The notes: a model not told the origin generated them from the sequence alone. DNA of 64,000 bases from Clostridia bacterium (GCA_910576205.1 CAJTHL010000001.1:1-64000), one strand, 5' to 3'; shown: positions 15,714 through 24,463, counted from the first letter of the stretch. Translations and numbers: made by a program.

Positions 15714-17159
15714 ATGAAAAAGAAAATCCGGCAAACCGCAATCCTTGCCTTCTGGCTGCTGTTATGGCAGCTCCTGGCACTGGCCATACACAATAAAATC
15801 CTTTTCACCGGCCCTCTGGACACAGGCCGGGCCCTGCTGGCCCAGGCCGTCACCGCAGAATTCTGGCTGTCTATAGGCAATTCCTTTTTGAAAATAACCC
15901 TGGGGTTTCTGCTGGCGTTTCTCACCGGAATTCTGCTGGCCGCTGCCGCCTGCCGTTTCCGGTGGCTCTATGAGCTTCTGGAACCCCTTCTGGGGCTTGT
16001 CCAGTCCCTGCCTGCAGCCTCCTTTGTGATCCTGGCCCTGCTGTGGTCGGGCTCTGACGGGCTTCCCCTTCTCATCTCCTTTCTGGTAGTATGCCCTATC
16101 ATTTACCGGAATGTCACCGCCGGAATCCGACAGACGGAAGCGTCCATGATAGAGATGGCAAAGGTTTTCCGTCTAAGCCCCTGGAAACGTTTCTGGTATC
16201 TCTACCGCCCGGCCGTGTTTCCCGGCCTCAGGGCCGGATGCCGGGCCTGCCTTGGCATGTCCTGGAAATCCGGGGTGGCTGCGGAGGTGATTGGGATAAC
16301 CGGCCATTCCATCGGGGAAAAGCTGTATCTGGCAAAAATTTATCTTCGCACGGCGGATCTTTTTGCCTGGTCTTTCGTGATCGTTCTGCTCAGCAGGCTG
16401 TTTGAGCGCGGGTTTTTGTGGCTGCTGGACAGGATGCATGCAGATCTGGAACCAGGAAATCCTGGTTCTGCTTCCAAAGTGCCTTTTCTGGAAAACCGCC
16501 TTTTCCAGGCCCTCCCGTTTAAGAAGGTTTCAAGGGCCTTCTGCCATGCCTCCCGCCATAAGCTTTCCCCACAGCCCAGGGATATCCGGATTGTACACGT
16601 GGCAAAGGCCTACGGGGAGAAGAAGGTTTTAAAAGATTTTTCTTTTTGTCTCAAACAAGGAAATACCTATTGTCTGATGGGCAGATCCGGCGTGGGTAAA
16701 ACAACGCTTCTGCGGCTGCTTATGGGTGTGGAACAGCCAGACGCCGGAGATATCGTCGGAACGGATGGATTGGGAATCGCTGTGGTTTTCCAGGAGGACA
16801 GGCTGGTTTCCTTTCTTGACGGGGTTGGGAACGTCCGGATTGCAGAAGAGCATGCGAAGGGGGCAGAGGCGGAAGCCCTTCTTAATGAGCTCCTGGAAAA
16901 CCAAGAGCTATACTGTGCCGCAGGTTCTATGAGCGGCGGGATGAAACGGCGCACGGCTCTGGCCAGGGCCCTGGCGTTTCCTTCGGATATTCTTTTGCTG
17001 GACGAGCCTTTTTCCGGGTTGGATGAGGATGCAAAAAAAAGGGCCCTGGCTGTGATAAAAGCCTGGCAAAAGGGGCGTACACTTGTTCTTGTGACTCATG
17101 ACAAGGAGGATGCAAAGAAACTGGGGGCGGAGATTGTCTGGCTGGAGGGGGAGGTATAA
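15714..17159 (+). CDS. Fused ABC permease-ATPase (NitT/TauT-type)
   Basis: A 481-residue single-chain transporter. Residues about 1-245 form a BPD_transp_1-type permease with about six membrane segments and the EAA-like loop (EMAKVFRLSPWKRFWYLYRPAVFPGLRAG). After a linker rich in basic residues, residues about 285-481 are an ABC ATPase: Walker A GRSGVGKTT, signature MSGGMKRR, Walker B ILLLDEPFSGLD and switch VTHDKED. These two functions are usually separate genes, so the fusion is notable. The ATPase half is short (about 195 residues) but has every motif. It imports whatever the adjacent lipoprotein binds. The gene is followed by a strong terminator. Confidence 0.85.
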   Translation: MKKKIRQTAILAFWLLLWQLLALAIHNKILFTGPLDTGRALLAQAVTAEFWLSIGNSFLKITLGFLLAFLTGILLAAAACRFRWLYELLEPLLGLVQSLPAASFVILALLWSGSDGLPLLISFLVVCPIIYRNVTAGIRQTEASMIEMAKVFRLSPWKRFWYLYRPAVFPGLRAGCRACLGMSWKSGVAAEVIGITGHSIGEKLYLAKIYLRTADLFAWSFVIVLLSRLFERGFLWLLDRMHADLEPGNPGSASKVPFLENRLFQALPFKKVSRAFCHASRHKLSPQPRDIRIVHVAKAYGEKKVLKDFSFCLKQGNTYCLMGRSGVGKTTLLRLLMGVEQPDAGDIVGTDGLGIAVVFQEDRLVSFLDGVGNVRIAEEHAKGAEAEALLNELLENQELYCAAGSMSGGMKRRTALARALAFPSDILLLDEPFSGLDEDAKKRALAVIKAWQKGRTLVLVTHDKEDAKKLGAEIVWLEGEV

Positions 17160-17192
17160 GGACAGATGCCTGGCACTCCATTAAAGTAAATG

Positions 17193-17247
17193 CCCGGCAA
17201 ATCCGCGCGTACGCCAGGGGCGCTTGACCGGATTTGCCGGGTATTTT
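17193..17247 (+). terminator. Terminator of the hydrogenase-ABC operon
   Basis: CCCGGCAAATCCG (17193-17205) pairs perfectly with CGGATTTGCCGGG (17229-17241), followed by TATTTTATTT. It also lies just past the convergent acsB stop (17274) and may serve both strands. Confidence 0.85.
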
Positions 17248-17273
17248 ATTTCTGGTCTTGCTGAATTTTTAGT

Positions 17274-19409
17274 TTACATAATCGGATCCAAACCTAATAC
17301 CGGATGAGTCTTTTCGTTTAGGAACGCCATCAAGGCTTCTTCATCCGTGGCTATGGTCTCGTCTGCGATCATATCGCAGAAGTTTTCGATGCCGTATTTT
17401 TCTTTTGCGGATTTATTCAGGCGCTCTGCCACATCGTCCTTCAGCTCTTTGGGCATCCATACGATCCGCTCGAAGCCGCCCTCCGCGCTCATGAATTTCC
17501 TGGAGGCAATGAAATGACGTCCGTGTCCCATAAAGCCCGGGGTCTGTACGCCGCCGCCTGTCATGGAGGCAAGCTCGCCGAAAGTCATGCCAAGAGGCGT
17601 CATACCTGCGTACTCGCGGTTGGCAATGATAACTCCGTTGGAGGAGGGCTCTATGCCGCAGATACACTCGAAGCATCCGCAGGAGGTCATGGGGTCTTCC
17701 ATGATGGAGTAAAGGGTTACCTTGGTGAGAGCGCCGTGGGTGGCATCCTCTACCATGCGGTTTACATCCGGGTACACGCCCTTAACTTCGTCCTCGCAGC
17801 CTTCCTTGGAAATGGGCTGGCAGGGACCCGTGGGAGTCAGCTCCTTTGTGGCCTTGGCATCCAGCCAGGAAACGGCTCCGCAAAGTCCCAGTCTCTCCGG
17901 CGTTACCACACAGCAGTGGGACGGGGCAAAGGACTGGCACAGCGTACAGGTGTAGAATACGTCCACGCTTTCGTCCGTCAGGGATTCCAGACGCTCGTCA
18001 CGCTGGCTGTACGCAGGCATTGCCACCTTATCCAGCATTTCCTGTACCTTGTCCTTGTCGGTGATAATGGTCACCTGACACTTATCCACTACGATATCAA
18101 ACTCATCCATAATCATGGTGTAGAGCACTTCCGCAAAATGATTTAGGCGCAGGCCCTTCTCAAATGCCTCCTTGCCCACACGGATACGGATCTGGTTTCT
18201 CTGTCCAGTGTGCATTACGCCTTCCATATAATTGTACCATGCATGGATTTTACGCTCGATTACCGATTCAAAGTCCGGCTGCATCTTGGCGCCGTACACT
18301 TCCACGCAGGTTGCCAGCGCGTAGGTCCCCCCTGCTTCCAGGGTATCCAGATCCGCGCCTACAATGGTGATCTTGTGATCCTCCACCTCTGCCTCACCCT
18401 TTGTCTGGACGATCTCGCAGGTAGGCATCTTGTGGGAGCTGAACTCGATCTGCATGTCGCCCTTGCGGATAATCTCGCCCTCGAAGGCATTTGCAAATGC
18501 AACGGGAATAGGAAGCTCTTTCACTTTGATCTTGATGCCTCTGAGGTCTAAGGATTTCTTTACGGTAGCCGTATGGTCTGTAACGGATTCCAGCGCTCCC
18601 GGCACCTGGTTCTCCCCAAGATCCACATCCACTACCACCGGGAATCCAAGGGCAATGGCCCCTGCACCTGCGGAAACCACCACATTGTTCAGCTCGCCAA
18701 AGGTATTTACAAAGGCCGGCACCCTCTCCTTGGTGTAAGCCAGAAGCCCCGGAAGATCGCCGGGGGTCACATTTCCGAAGATCAGCGCCGCACGGATGGC
18801 AACGGTCACCACATGGATTACCGAGGTCACGTCATGTCCAAGAGGAATAACGCGCAGCTCCAGGCCCATCTTTACGCCGGCCTGGGCGCACTGCTCGATA
18901 ACGTTTCCGATCAGGAAGGTCATAATGCCCTTGCTCTGGTAATCTTTTACAACAGCGGCCACATCCGCAGGATCTCCCGCCTCTCCCAGCACAACCGCCA
19001 CGCCGGGGATGTCTCCCGTAACAAGCGGAACGCCCAGGGAACGGATAATGGGATCCGGTACAAATCCGATTCCGCTGTCCCCCTCATAGGGATTCTCACT
19101 TTCCACATATTTCAGCGCTTCCAGAATCTCTGCGCCCACTGCCGTGGCAAGACCTGCGTTCAGCGCCTGTCCCAGGTCCTCCTCGTTAGTAATAAGGCTC
19201 TTTTGCACGCCCACACAGGCAGTAAGGTCCCCCAGGCGCGCAACCTTTACGCCGGTAGCCGCGTAGATGGTGGGCAGGAAATACGCCGTATCCGGGAAAG
19301 CCACTTTCTTATCCTCTCCGTATTTCGCAATCGCATCCTTTACGGCGCCTTCCGTAAGACCGGCAACCGCGTTGGAACCACCATAAATCAAATCAGTTAA
19401 AACGCTCAT
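17274..19409 (-). CDS. acsB: Acetyl-CoA synthase (CODH/ACS alpha subunit)
   Basis: A 711-residue protein that assembles acetyl-CoA from CO, a methyl group and CoA in the Wood-Ljungdahl pathway. It aligns with the Moorella enzyme with a constant offset of 18 residues: the A-cluster ligands are C488, C491, C500 and C510 for the [4Fe-4S], and C577-G-C579 for the Ni site. All are present, so it should be active. Motifs are YTCTLCQSFAPSHCC, LGLCGAVSW and TSCGCFECICG. It stands alone here: carbonyl dehydrogenase, corrinoid protein subunits and methyltransferase genes are not within the window, unlike the classic acs operon. AAGGAGGAG precedes the ATG, and the promoter at 19457-19485 carries a palindrome. 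Confidence 0.97.
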   Translation of the reverse strand: MSVLTDLIYGGSNAVAGLTEGAVKDAIAKYGEDKKVAFPDTAYFLPTIYAATGVKVARLGDLTACVGVQKSLITNEEDLGQALNAGLATAVGAEILEALKYVESENPYEGDSGIGFVPDPIIRSLGVPLVTGDIPGVAVVLGEAGDPADVAAVVKDYQSKGIMTFLIGNVIEQCAQAGVKMGLELRVIPLGHDVTSVIHVVTVAIRAALIFGNVTPGDLPGLLAYTKERVPAFVNTFGELNNVVVSAGAGAIALGFPVVVDVDLGENQVPGALESVTDHTATVKKSLDLRGIKIKVKELPIPVAFANAFEGEIIRKGDMQIEFSSHKMPTCEIVQTKGEAEVEDHKITIVGADLDTLEAGGTYALATCVEVYGAKMQPDFESVIERKIHAWYNYMEGVMHTGQRNQIRIRVGKEAFEKGLRLNHFAEVLYTMIMDEFDIVVDKCQVTIITDKDKVQEMLDKVAMPAYSQRDERLESLTDESVDVFYTCTLCQSFAPSHCCVVTPERLGLCGAVSWLDAKATKELTPTGPCQPISKEGCEDEVKGVYPDVNRMVEDATHGALTKVTLYSIMEDPMTSCGCFECICGIEPSSNGVIIANREYAGMTPLGMTFGELASMTGGGVQTPGFMGHGRHFIASRKFMSAEGGFERIVWMPKELKDDVAERLNKSAKEKYGIENFCDMIADETIATDEEALMAFLNEKTHPVLGLDPIM

Positions 19410-19438
19410 TTTAAACTCCTCCTTGGGTGTTTTTTTGT

Positions 19439-19463
19439 GTAAAATCTACTAAGCAGATTTTAC
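19439..19463. promoter_or_regulatory. 9-bp inverted repeat overlapping the acsB -10 box
   Basis: GTAAAATCT (19439-19447) and AGATTTTAC (19455-19463) are perfect inverted arms around a 7-nt centre. The right arm contains the -10 box, so it could be an operator. Alternatively, as it spans the likely transcription start, it could form a 5' hairpin. No copy was noticed elsewhere in the window. Confidence 0.55.
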
Positions 19464-19485
19464 CACTCTCACCGGTGGAAGTCAA
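19457..19485 (-). promoter_or_regulatory. acsB promoter
   Basis: Reading leftward: -35 TTGACT (19480-19485), 17 bp, -10 TAAAAT (19457-19462), then a leader of about 40 nt with AAGGAGGAG before the ATG. Confidence 0.8.
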
Positions 19486-19576
19486 TATCCCCGGGGTGGG
19501 GTTAAGGAATTTTTCATAATTTTTGCCCGCGTCCAAAATAAACAAGAATTTTTATACACAAATCCTCCATCTGTGT

Positions 19577-19704
19577 TATAATCCATGGAGAAGCCGGGCC
19601 GTCCGGAATCAGGGCCGAATAAGGAAGCGGGCGGTTATGGAAAATCCTCTGGCTTTTATTTTGTGTAGCTTATTATTTTTATAGAAAGGAAATATGAGGA
19701 AACT
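19577..19704 (+). promoter_or_regulatory. Leader of the BtuF-like operon with a TATAAT -10 box
   Basis: TATAAT at 19577-19582 is a good -10 element, but only poor -35 matches lie upstream (TTTATA near 19551). The 120-nt leader has a GC-rich core (CCGGGCCGTCCGG near 19595) and could fold. I looked for the cobalamin-riboswitch B12 box and flanking conserved segments and did not recognise them, so control by B12 cannot be claimed. AGGAAA precedes the ATG. Confidence 0.4.
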
Positions 19705-20721
19705 ATGAAAAAAAATCTATGTGTATTATTTATGACGGCGCTTCTGGCCCTTGGCATACTCTCCCTGACCGGCTGCGGGAAAAGCAGCGCGCCCCAGGAA
19801 AAGGGACAGGCTCCCCAGGAGGAAGCCCAGGCTGAAGAGCCCCCTGCTTCCCAGGAGGAACATAACGGGGCAGCCCTTAAGGAGCAGGCAGAAGGCACCA
19901 CTGTCTATCCCCTCACGGTCACGGACAGCCTGGGGAACTCTGTCACCATCGAAAAACGTCCCCAGCGCATTATCTCCCTGTCCCCCTCCAACACGGAGAC
20001 TTTATTTGCCCTGGGGGCCGGCGACCGCATGGTGGGACGCACGGACTACTGTAGCTACCCGGAGGAGGCCGCCCAGGTGGAATCCATCGGAACCTTCCGC
20101 ACCCCCAATGTGGAGCTGATTCTCTCCCGGGAGCCGGATGTGATCTTTGCCTCTGACTATATGGAGGACAATGTCAAACAGCAGATTGAGGCCACGGGCA
20201 CAAAGGTGATTATCGTCTCTTCCAACAGCATTGCGGAAACCCGGGAAGTGATTCTGCTGGCTGGACAGGTGCTGGATCTTGGCGAAAATGCAGCGGCCCT
20301 GACGGATACCATGGATGCCCAGCTTACAGAGCTTAAAGAGACGCTGGCCGCCAGAACCAAAGAAAAGTCCGTCTTTGTGGATCTGGGTTCCTTCTACAGT
20401 GCAGGCCCCGGCTCTCTCCTGGACGATATGCTGAACCAGATCGGCGCGGTAAATATTGCTGCGGATACCGGGGAAACATGGCCCCAGCTCTCTGTTGAAG
20501 CCATTATTGAGAAAAACCCGGATATCTACCTGTCCCTCTATCCCACGCCGGAGGAGATCAAGGCCATGAGCGGCATAAGCGGCCTGGACTGCGTAAAAAA
20601 TGACCAGATTATCTTTTTTGAAGCCCTGTCCGCCGAGGGCGACATTATCCAGCGGCCCGGCCCCCGGGTGGTAGAGGGCACACGGATTCTGGCGGAAAAA
20701 ATCTACCCGGAACTGTTTTAA
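19705..20721 (+). CDS. BtuF/FepB-type ABC substrate-binding lipoprotein
   Basis: A 338-residue lipoprotein (lipobox LTGC, Cys near 24) with a Glu/Gln/Pro-rich linker of about 40 residues and a cobalamin/Fe3+-siderophore class III binding domain. The domain opens with TVTDSLGNSVTIEKRPQRI, followed by SLSPSNTETLFALGAG, EPDVIFAS and GLDCVKNDQI. The class binds corrinoids, haem or siderophores. Its position between acsB and a flavodoxin, in a corrinoid-dependent organism, favours cobalamin or cobinamide, but the sequence does not prove the ligand. It heads a four-gene operon with very short gaps. Confidence 0.8.
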   Translation: MKKNLCVLFMTALLALGILSLTGCGKSSAPQEKGQAPQEEAQAEEPPASQEEHNGAALKEQAEGTTVYPLTVTDSLGNSVTIEKRPQRIISLSPSNTETLFALGAGDRMVGRTDYCSYPEEAAQVESIGTFRTPNVELILSREPDVIFASDYMEDNVKQQIEATGTKVIIVSSNSIAETREVILLAGQVLDLGENAAALTDTMDAQLTELKETLAARTKEKSVFVDLGSFYSAGPGSLLDDMLNQIGAVNIAADTGETWPQLSVEAIIEKNPDIYLSLYPTPEEIKAMSGISGLDCVKNDQIIFFEALSAEGDIIQRPGPRVVEGTRILAEKIYPELF

Positions 20722-20727
20722 GGGAGC

Positions 20728-21774
20728 ATGCGGGACATGAAAAAGAAAAATAGAACATGGTCAGTCCCCCTGTCCGTTCTGATCTGCATTGCCATTATGT
20801 ATATCTGCACCCTCACCGGCGTGGCGTCCATCTCATTTCCGGACGCCAACCGGATCCTGCTCCATGAATTTCTGCGCCTGGACATTGATATGACCGGCAT
20901 TTCTGAGGGCAGCATTGCCATTATCCGCAATGTGCGCCTTCCCAGGGTTGTCCTGGGCTTTCTCTCCGGCGCCTCCCTGGCCGTGTGCGGGGCCGGGTTC
21001 CAGGGCATTTTCAAAAATCCCATGGCCGACCCCTTTGTGCTGGGCGTATCTTCAGGCGCCGCTCTGGGGGCAGCCATCGGCATTATCCTTCATTATGACA
21101 GGGGCGTCTGGATGCTTAACGGCACTACCCTTCTGGCTTTTGCGGGAGCCTTTCTCACCATCGGCCTGGTGTACAACATTTCCAGGGTGGGCAGGCGGGT
21201 GCCTGTGTCCACGCTGCTTCTGTCGGGAATCGCCGTAAGCCAGACCCTGGCGGCGGCCATGTCGGTTCTTATGATCTTAAATAAACAGAGCATGGATCAG
21301 ATTATGTTCTGGACCATGGGAAGCTTAAACGGAAAGGGCTGGAGCCAGATCCTTATGGTGCTCCCCTATGTGGTTCTGGGGATTGCGCTGCTCTTTTCCT
21401 GCTCCCGGGAGCTGGATATTATTCTCACCGGGGAGGACACGGCTGTGCAGCTTGGGGTGAATGTGGAATTTCTGAAGAAAAAGGTGCTTTTTGCCTCCAC
21501 CATCGTTTCCGCCTCCGTGATCTCCGTCACCGGAATCATCGGCTTTGTGGGCCTTGTGGTTCCCCATGTGGTGCGGCTTGTGGCCGGGCCGAAGCACCGG
21601 ACGCTGATGCCCCTGTCCCTGGTTTTCGGCGGCGCCTTCCTTATTATCTGTGATACGGCCGCCAGAAGCATAGCGTCCTTTGAGATTCCCGTGGGCATTA
21701 TCACCTCCCTGTGCGGGGGGCCCTTTTTCGTCTATCTGCTGCGGAAAATGAAGAGAGGAGGCTACTTCTCATGA
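20728..21774 (+). CDS. FecCD-family ABC permease (BtuC-like)
   Basis: A 348-residue membrane protein of the FecCD family, with about ten hydrophobic segments. Diagnostic stretches are RNVRLPRVVLGFLSGASLAVCGAGFQGIFKNPMADPFVLGVSSGAALGA near the start, STLLLSGIAVSQ, and the coupling loop GFVGLVVPHVVRLVAGPKHR near the C-terminus. It forms the channel for the ligand captured by the preceding lipoprotein. Two ATGs are possible (20728 and 20737); the second has a better spacing to GGGAG. The stop overlaps the ATPase start by 4 bp. Confidence 0.9.
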   Translation: MRDMKKKNRTWSVPLSVLICIAIMYICTLTGVASISFPDANRILLHEFLRLDIDMTGISEGSIAIIRNVRLPRVVLGFLSGASLAVCGAGFQGIFKNPMADPFVLGVSSGAALGAAIGIILHYDRGVWMLNGTTLLAFAGAFLTIGLVYNISRVGRRVPVSTLLLSGIAVSQTLAAAMSVLMILNKQSMDQIMFWTMGSLNGKGWSQILMVLPYVVLGIALLFSCSRELDIILTGEDTAVQLGVNVEFLKKKVLFASTIVSASVISVTGIIGFVGLVVPHVVRLVAGPKHRTLMPLSLVFGGAFLIICDTAARSIASFEIPVGIITSLCGGPFFVYLLRKMKRGGYFS

Positions 21775-23024
21775 ATACGGAAATCCTGTCTCTTAAACAT
21801 GTGGCTGCCGGCTACGGCTCCCGGGAGGTGTTGACGGACGTCACCCTTTCCGTCCGGGAGGGGGAATTTGCAGGCTTGATCGGTTCCAACGGCGCCGGAA
21901 AATCCACGCTGATAAAATGCGTTTTCGGTCTTATTCCCCTAAGGAGGGGAGCTCTCTCCATCTGCGGGCGGGAAAATGCAGCCTTGAAAAGCCGGGAGCG
22001 CGCCCGTCTTGCGGCTGTGGTGCCCCAGTCCTACCATGTGGAGTACGACTTTACCGTGGAGGATATCGTTATGATGGGCCGCAATCCCTACCTTAGCCTT
22101 CGCAGAAGGGAAAGCCCGGAGGATTATGAAATCGTGGAAAATGCCATGAAGCTTACCAACACGGAACAATTCCGGGACCGGTTCTACAACGAGCTCAGCG
22201 GAGGCGAGCGTCAGCGGGTGATTCTTGCCAGGGCCATTGCCCAGAAGCCGCGGCTTCTCCTTCTGGATGAGCCTACCTCCTCCCTGGATGTCCACCACCA
22301 GATTGAGGTTATGGAGCTGATTACCCGGCTGAACCAGGAGGAGCACATCGCTGTCCTTGCTGTTCTCCACGATATCAACATGGCCTCCCGCTTCTGCCAG
22401 CGGATGATTATGCTCCAGGAGGGCCGCGTGTTTGCAGACGGCACCCCCTCGGAAGTCATTAACCGCCAGAATATGGAGTCCCTGTACCAGATGAAGCTTA
22501 TGATTCACAAAAACCCTCTGTTTCACAAACCGGAGATTGTTCCCATCCGGGTGATGGAGGAGGAAAAGGCCTCCCTCCGACAACACATCCATGTGATCTG
22601 CGGCGCCAACGGGGCCGGGAAGCTTCTGGAAGAGCTGGATGCCAGAGGATACCAGGTGACCGCCGGGGTCGTCAATCAGGAAAGCGGCGACTGGGATATC
22701 TGCCAGGAGCTTGGGATCCCCTGCGTCGCCATCGCCCCCTTCACCCCGGTTACGGAAAGCGACCAGACCCTGAATCTTAAGATGATGGAGACCGCGGATA
22801 TTATTCTGGTGGCGGACATGCCTTTTGGGGAGAGCAATCTGAACAATCTTTCGGGCCTGGAGGATATGCCCGGCCGCATCTATTTCCACAAAAACGCCCT
22901 AAGCAACGACCACACCCACGGCGCTTTGGTGAAGCGGCTGCAAGAGCTTGGAGCCCGGAAGAAAATCACGTATATCGGCGATCACGATGCATTTCTGGAT
23001 TTACTGAAAAAGGAGGAAGCATAA
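21771..23024 (+). CDS. BtuD-like ABC ATPase with extra C-terminal domain
   Basis: A 417-residue protein starting at ATG 21771 behind AGGAGG. Residues about 1-255 are a standard FecE/BtuD ATPase: Walker A IGSNGAGKST, Q-loop VPQS, signature LSGGERQR, Walker B LLLLDEPTSSLD and switch LHD. The remaining 160 residues are not part of a normal importer ATPase. They begin HIHVICGANGAGKLLEELDARG, a degenerate P-loop-like start, and continue as an alternating alpha/beta domain with ETADIILVADMPFGESN. Such tails occur in some archaeal and clostridial cobalamin-type ATPases; I do not know a function. It is coupled to the flavodoxin gene by TAATG. Confidence 0.85.
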   Translation: MNTEILSLKHVAAGYGSREVLTDVTLSVREGEFAGLIGSNGAGKSTLIKCVFGLIPLRRGALSICGRENAALKSRERARLAAVVPQSYHVEYDFTVEDIVMMGRNPYLSLRRRESPEDYEIVENAMKLTNTEQFRDRFYNELSGGERQRVILARAIAQKPRLLLLDEPTSSLDVHHQIEVMELITRLNQEEHIAVLAVLHDINMASRFCQRMIMLQEGRVFADGTPSEVINRQNMESLYQMKLMIHKNPLFHKPEIVPIRVMEEEKASLRQHIHVICGANGAGKLLEELDARGYQVTAGVVNQESGDWDICQELGIPCVAIAPFTPVTESDQTLNLKMMETADIILVADMPFGESNLNNLSGLEDMPGRIYFHKNALSNDHTHGALVKRLQELGARKKITYIGDHDAFLDLLKKEEA

Positions 23025-23485
23025 TGAAAACCCTGCTTGTCTGCTATTCCAGACACCATGGAAACACAAAGAAGCTTGCGGACGCCATTGTCCGGGAGGG
23101 AGACGTCACTCTTGTGACCACAGAGGAGGCCAGCAGTCTGGACTGGTCAGAATATGACCTTATCGGACTGGCCTCGGGCATTTATTTTCAGAAATTCCAT
23201 GAGGAGATTTTAACATGCGCAAAAAAGAATCTTCCCCAAAGAAAAAAGGTATTCCTGCTCTATACCTGCGGCACAAAGCAGAATACCTATACAAAGGCCA
23301 TTGCCCAGATTGCCGCCTCCAAAGAAGCCATTCTTCTGGGAAGCTACGGCTGTCGTGGATTTGACACCTTCGGCCCTTTCCGGCTGGTGGGCGGCATTGC
23401 CAAGGGACATCCCCATAAGGAGGACATCGAGGGGGCAGTTAAATTTTTCCGTCACATAACAGAGGGCCTTTTCGAAGAATCCTGA
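23024..23485 (+). CDS. Flavodoxin-like protein
   Basis: A 153-residue cytoplasmic protein. The N-terminal LLVCYSRHHGNTKKLADAI is the FMN phosphate-binding loop of flavodoxins ((S/T)-x-x-x-x-N-T). The length fits a short-chain flavodoxin. LLYTCGT and GSYGCRGFDTFGPF mark the isoalloxazine loops. It starts within the stop of the ATPase gene (TAATG), so it belongs to the BtuFCD-like operon. A reductant beside a corrinoid importer could reduce cobalt of imported corrinoids (inference) or serve ferric-ligand release if the transporter is for siderophores. Confidence 0.85.
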   Translation: MKTLLVCYSRHHGNTKKLADAIVREGDVTLVTTEEASSLDWSEYDLIGLASGIYFQKFHEEILTCAKKNLPQRKKVFLLYTCGTKQNTYTKAIAQIAASKEAILLGSYGCRGFDTFGPFRLVGGIAKGHPHKEDIEGAVKFFRHITEGLFEES

Positions 23486-23488
23486 AAT

Positions 23489-24340
23489 CTATTTTTCAGA
23501 CCGGTTGTGATAATAATCCAGGCAGAAACAGAACAGGGCCAGGACTACCGTCACGGCAATGTTAAAAAAATCGCTGGCCAGACGCCCCTCCGGTTCCCCT
23601 ACAAACCAGGCAACAATGTGGTTCACAACAAAGGCCAGCGCCGTGCATACCAACAGGCTCCACCCAAGAGCCTGCCATTTCCTATTCTTTAGCTTCACCC
23701 AGATGCCGTAAACGCCCCACAGGGCCAGCAGGGAAACCAGAGAAACACACGCCCCCAGGGGCAGAAGCAGCGGCGCTTTCAGAATGTATCCCAGCAAAGC
23801 CAGGTAGGGAATCAGACTAATGCTAAACCAGACCAGGGCTTTCCGGAAAGCCTTCCTGGCAAAGGTCAGAAAGGGGAGCAGCCAGAACCACACCGCCAGC
23901 ACAGAGGAAAACACGATCAGCGACCAGGTAAGCTCCCCTGTAATGCAGAAATCACAGATAAGGCAGATCAGAATGGACAAGAGAAATATCCCCGATACGC
24001 CCATAAAAAGAAATCTCTTTATGCGCTCCATCTTCTGCCCTGCATGCTTCCGGGAATAGGTCACCACCTTCTCCACAGCCTCCTCTGCGGTTTCCTGGAC
24101 GGACGCCGGCTCCTCCTTCGCCTCTTTCTCCCCGCTTAACAGCTCCCCGGCCGTCACCCCCAGAAGCCTGGCCAGCGGAATAATAAGGGCGATATCCGGG
24201 CAGCTTACCCCCCGCTCCCACTTGGACACCGCCTTGTCCGTCACCCCCAGGGCGTCCGCCAGCTCCTTCTGGGTAAATCCCTGCTCTCTTCGCATATCCC
24301 CGATAAATCTGCCAGTCCTTTCATTCTGTCTCGTCTCCAT
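23489..24340 (-). CDS. XRE-family regulator with a C-terminal membrane domain
   Basis: A 283-residue protein; ATG 24340 is chosen because AAAGGAG lies eight bases upstream. Residues about 8-65 form a Cro/C1-type helix-turn-helix (FIGDMRREQGFTQKELADALGVTDKAVSKWERG). After a Glu-rich linker, residues about 110-280 contain about six hydrophobic segments. This HTH plus multi-span layout is common in Firmicutes, and the DNA-binding domain would be tethered to the membrane, perhaps sensing envelope state. Its target is unknown. It converges on the flavodoxin gene with three bases between stops, without an obvious terminator. The ABC-2 operon upstream is on the same strand. Confidence 0.8.
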   Translation of the reverse strand: METRQNERTGRFIGDMRREQGFTQKELADALGVTDKAVSKWERGVSCPDIALIIPLARLLGVTAGELLSGEKEAKEEPASVQETAEEAVEKVVTYSRKHAGQKMERIKRFLFMGVSGIFLLSILICLICDFCITGELTWSLIVFSSVLAVWFWLLPFLTFARKAFRKALVWFSISLIPYLALLGYILKAPLLLPLGACVSLVSLLALWGVYGIWVKLKNRKWQALGWSLLVCTALAFVVNHIVAWFVGEPEGRLASDFFNIAVTVVLALFCFCLDYYHNRSEK

Positions 24341-24463
24341 TTGATAAAACTCCTTTCCCATGTCTGTTGTCAGAGCCAGTTTGACGTATTTACCAGGATA
24401 AAGCAACCGATTTATGGTTTAGAGGGGGACTCTACCGGTGGTTTAGGGCGGAAAATACAACGC

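Noticed and set aside
19583..19704. Cobalamin riboswitch before the BtuF-like gene
   Set aside because: The location is right, but the B12 box and other conserved segments were not found.
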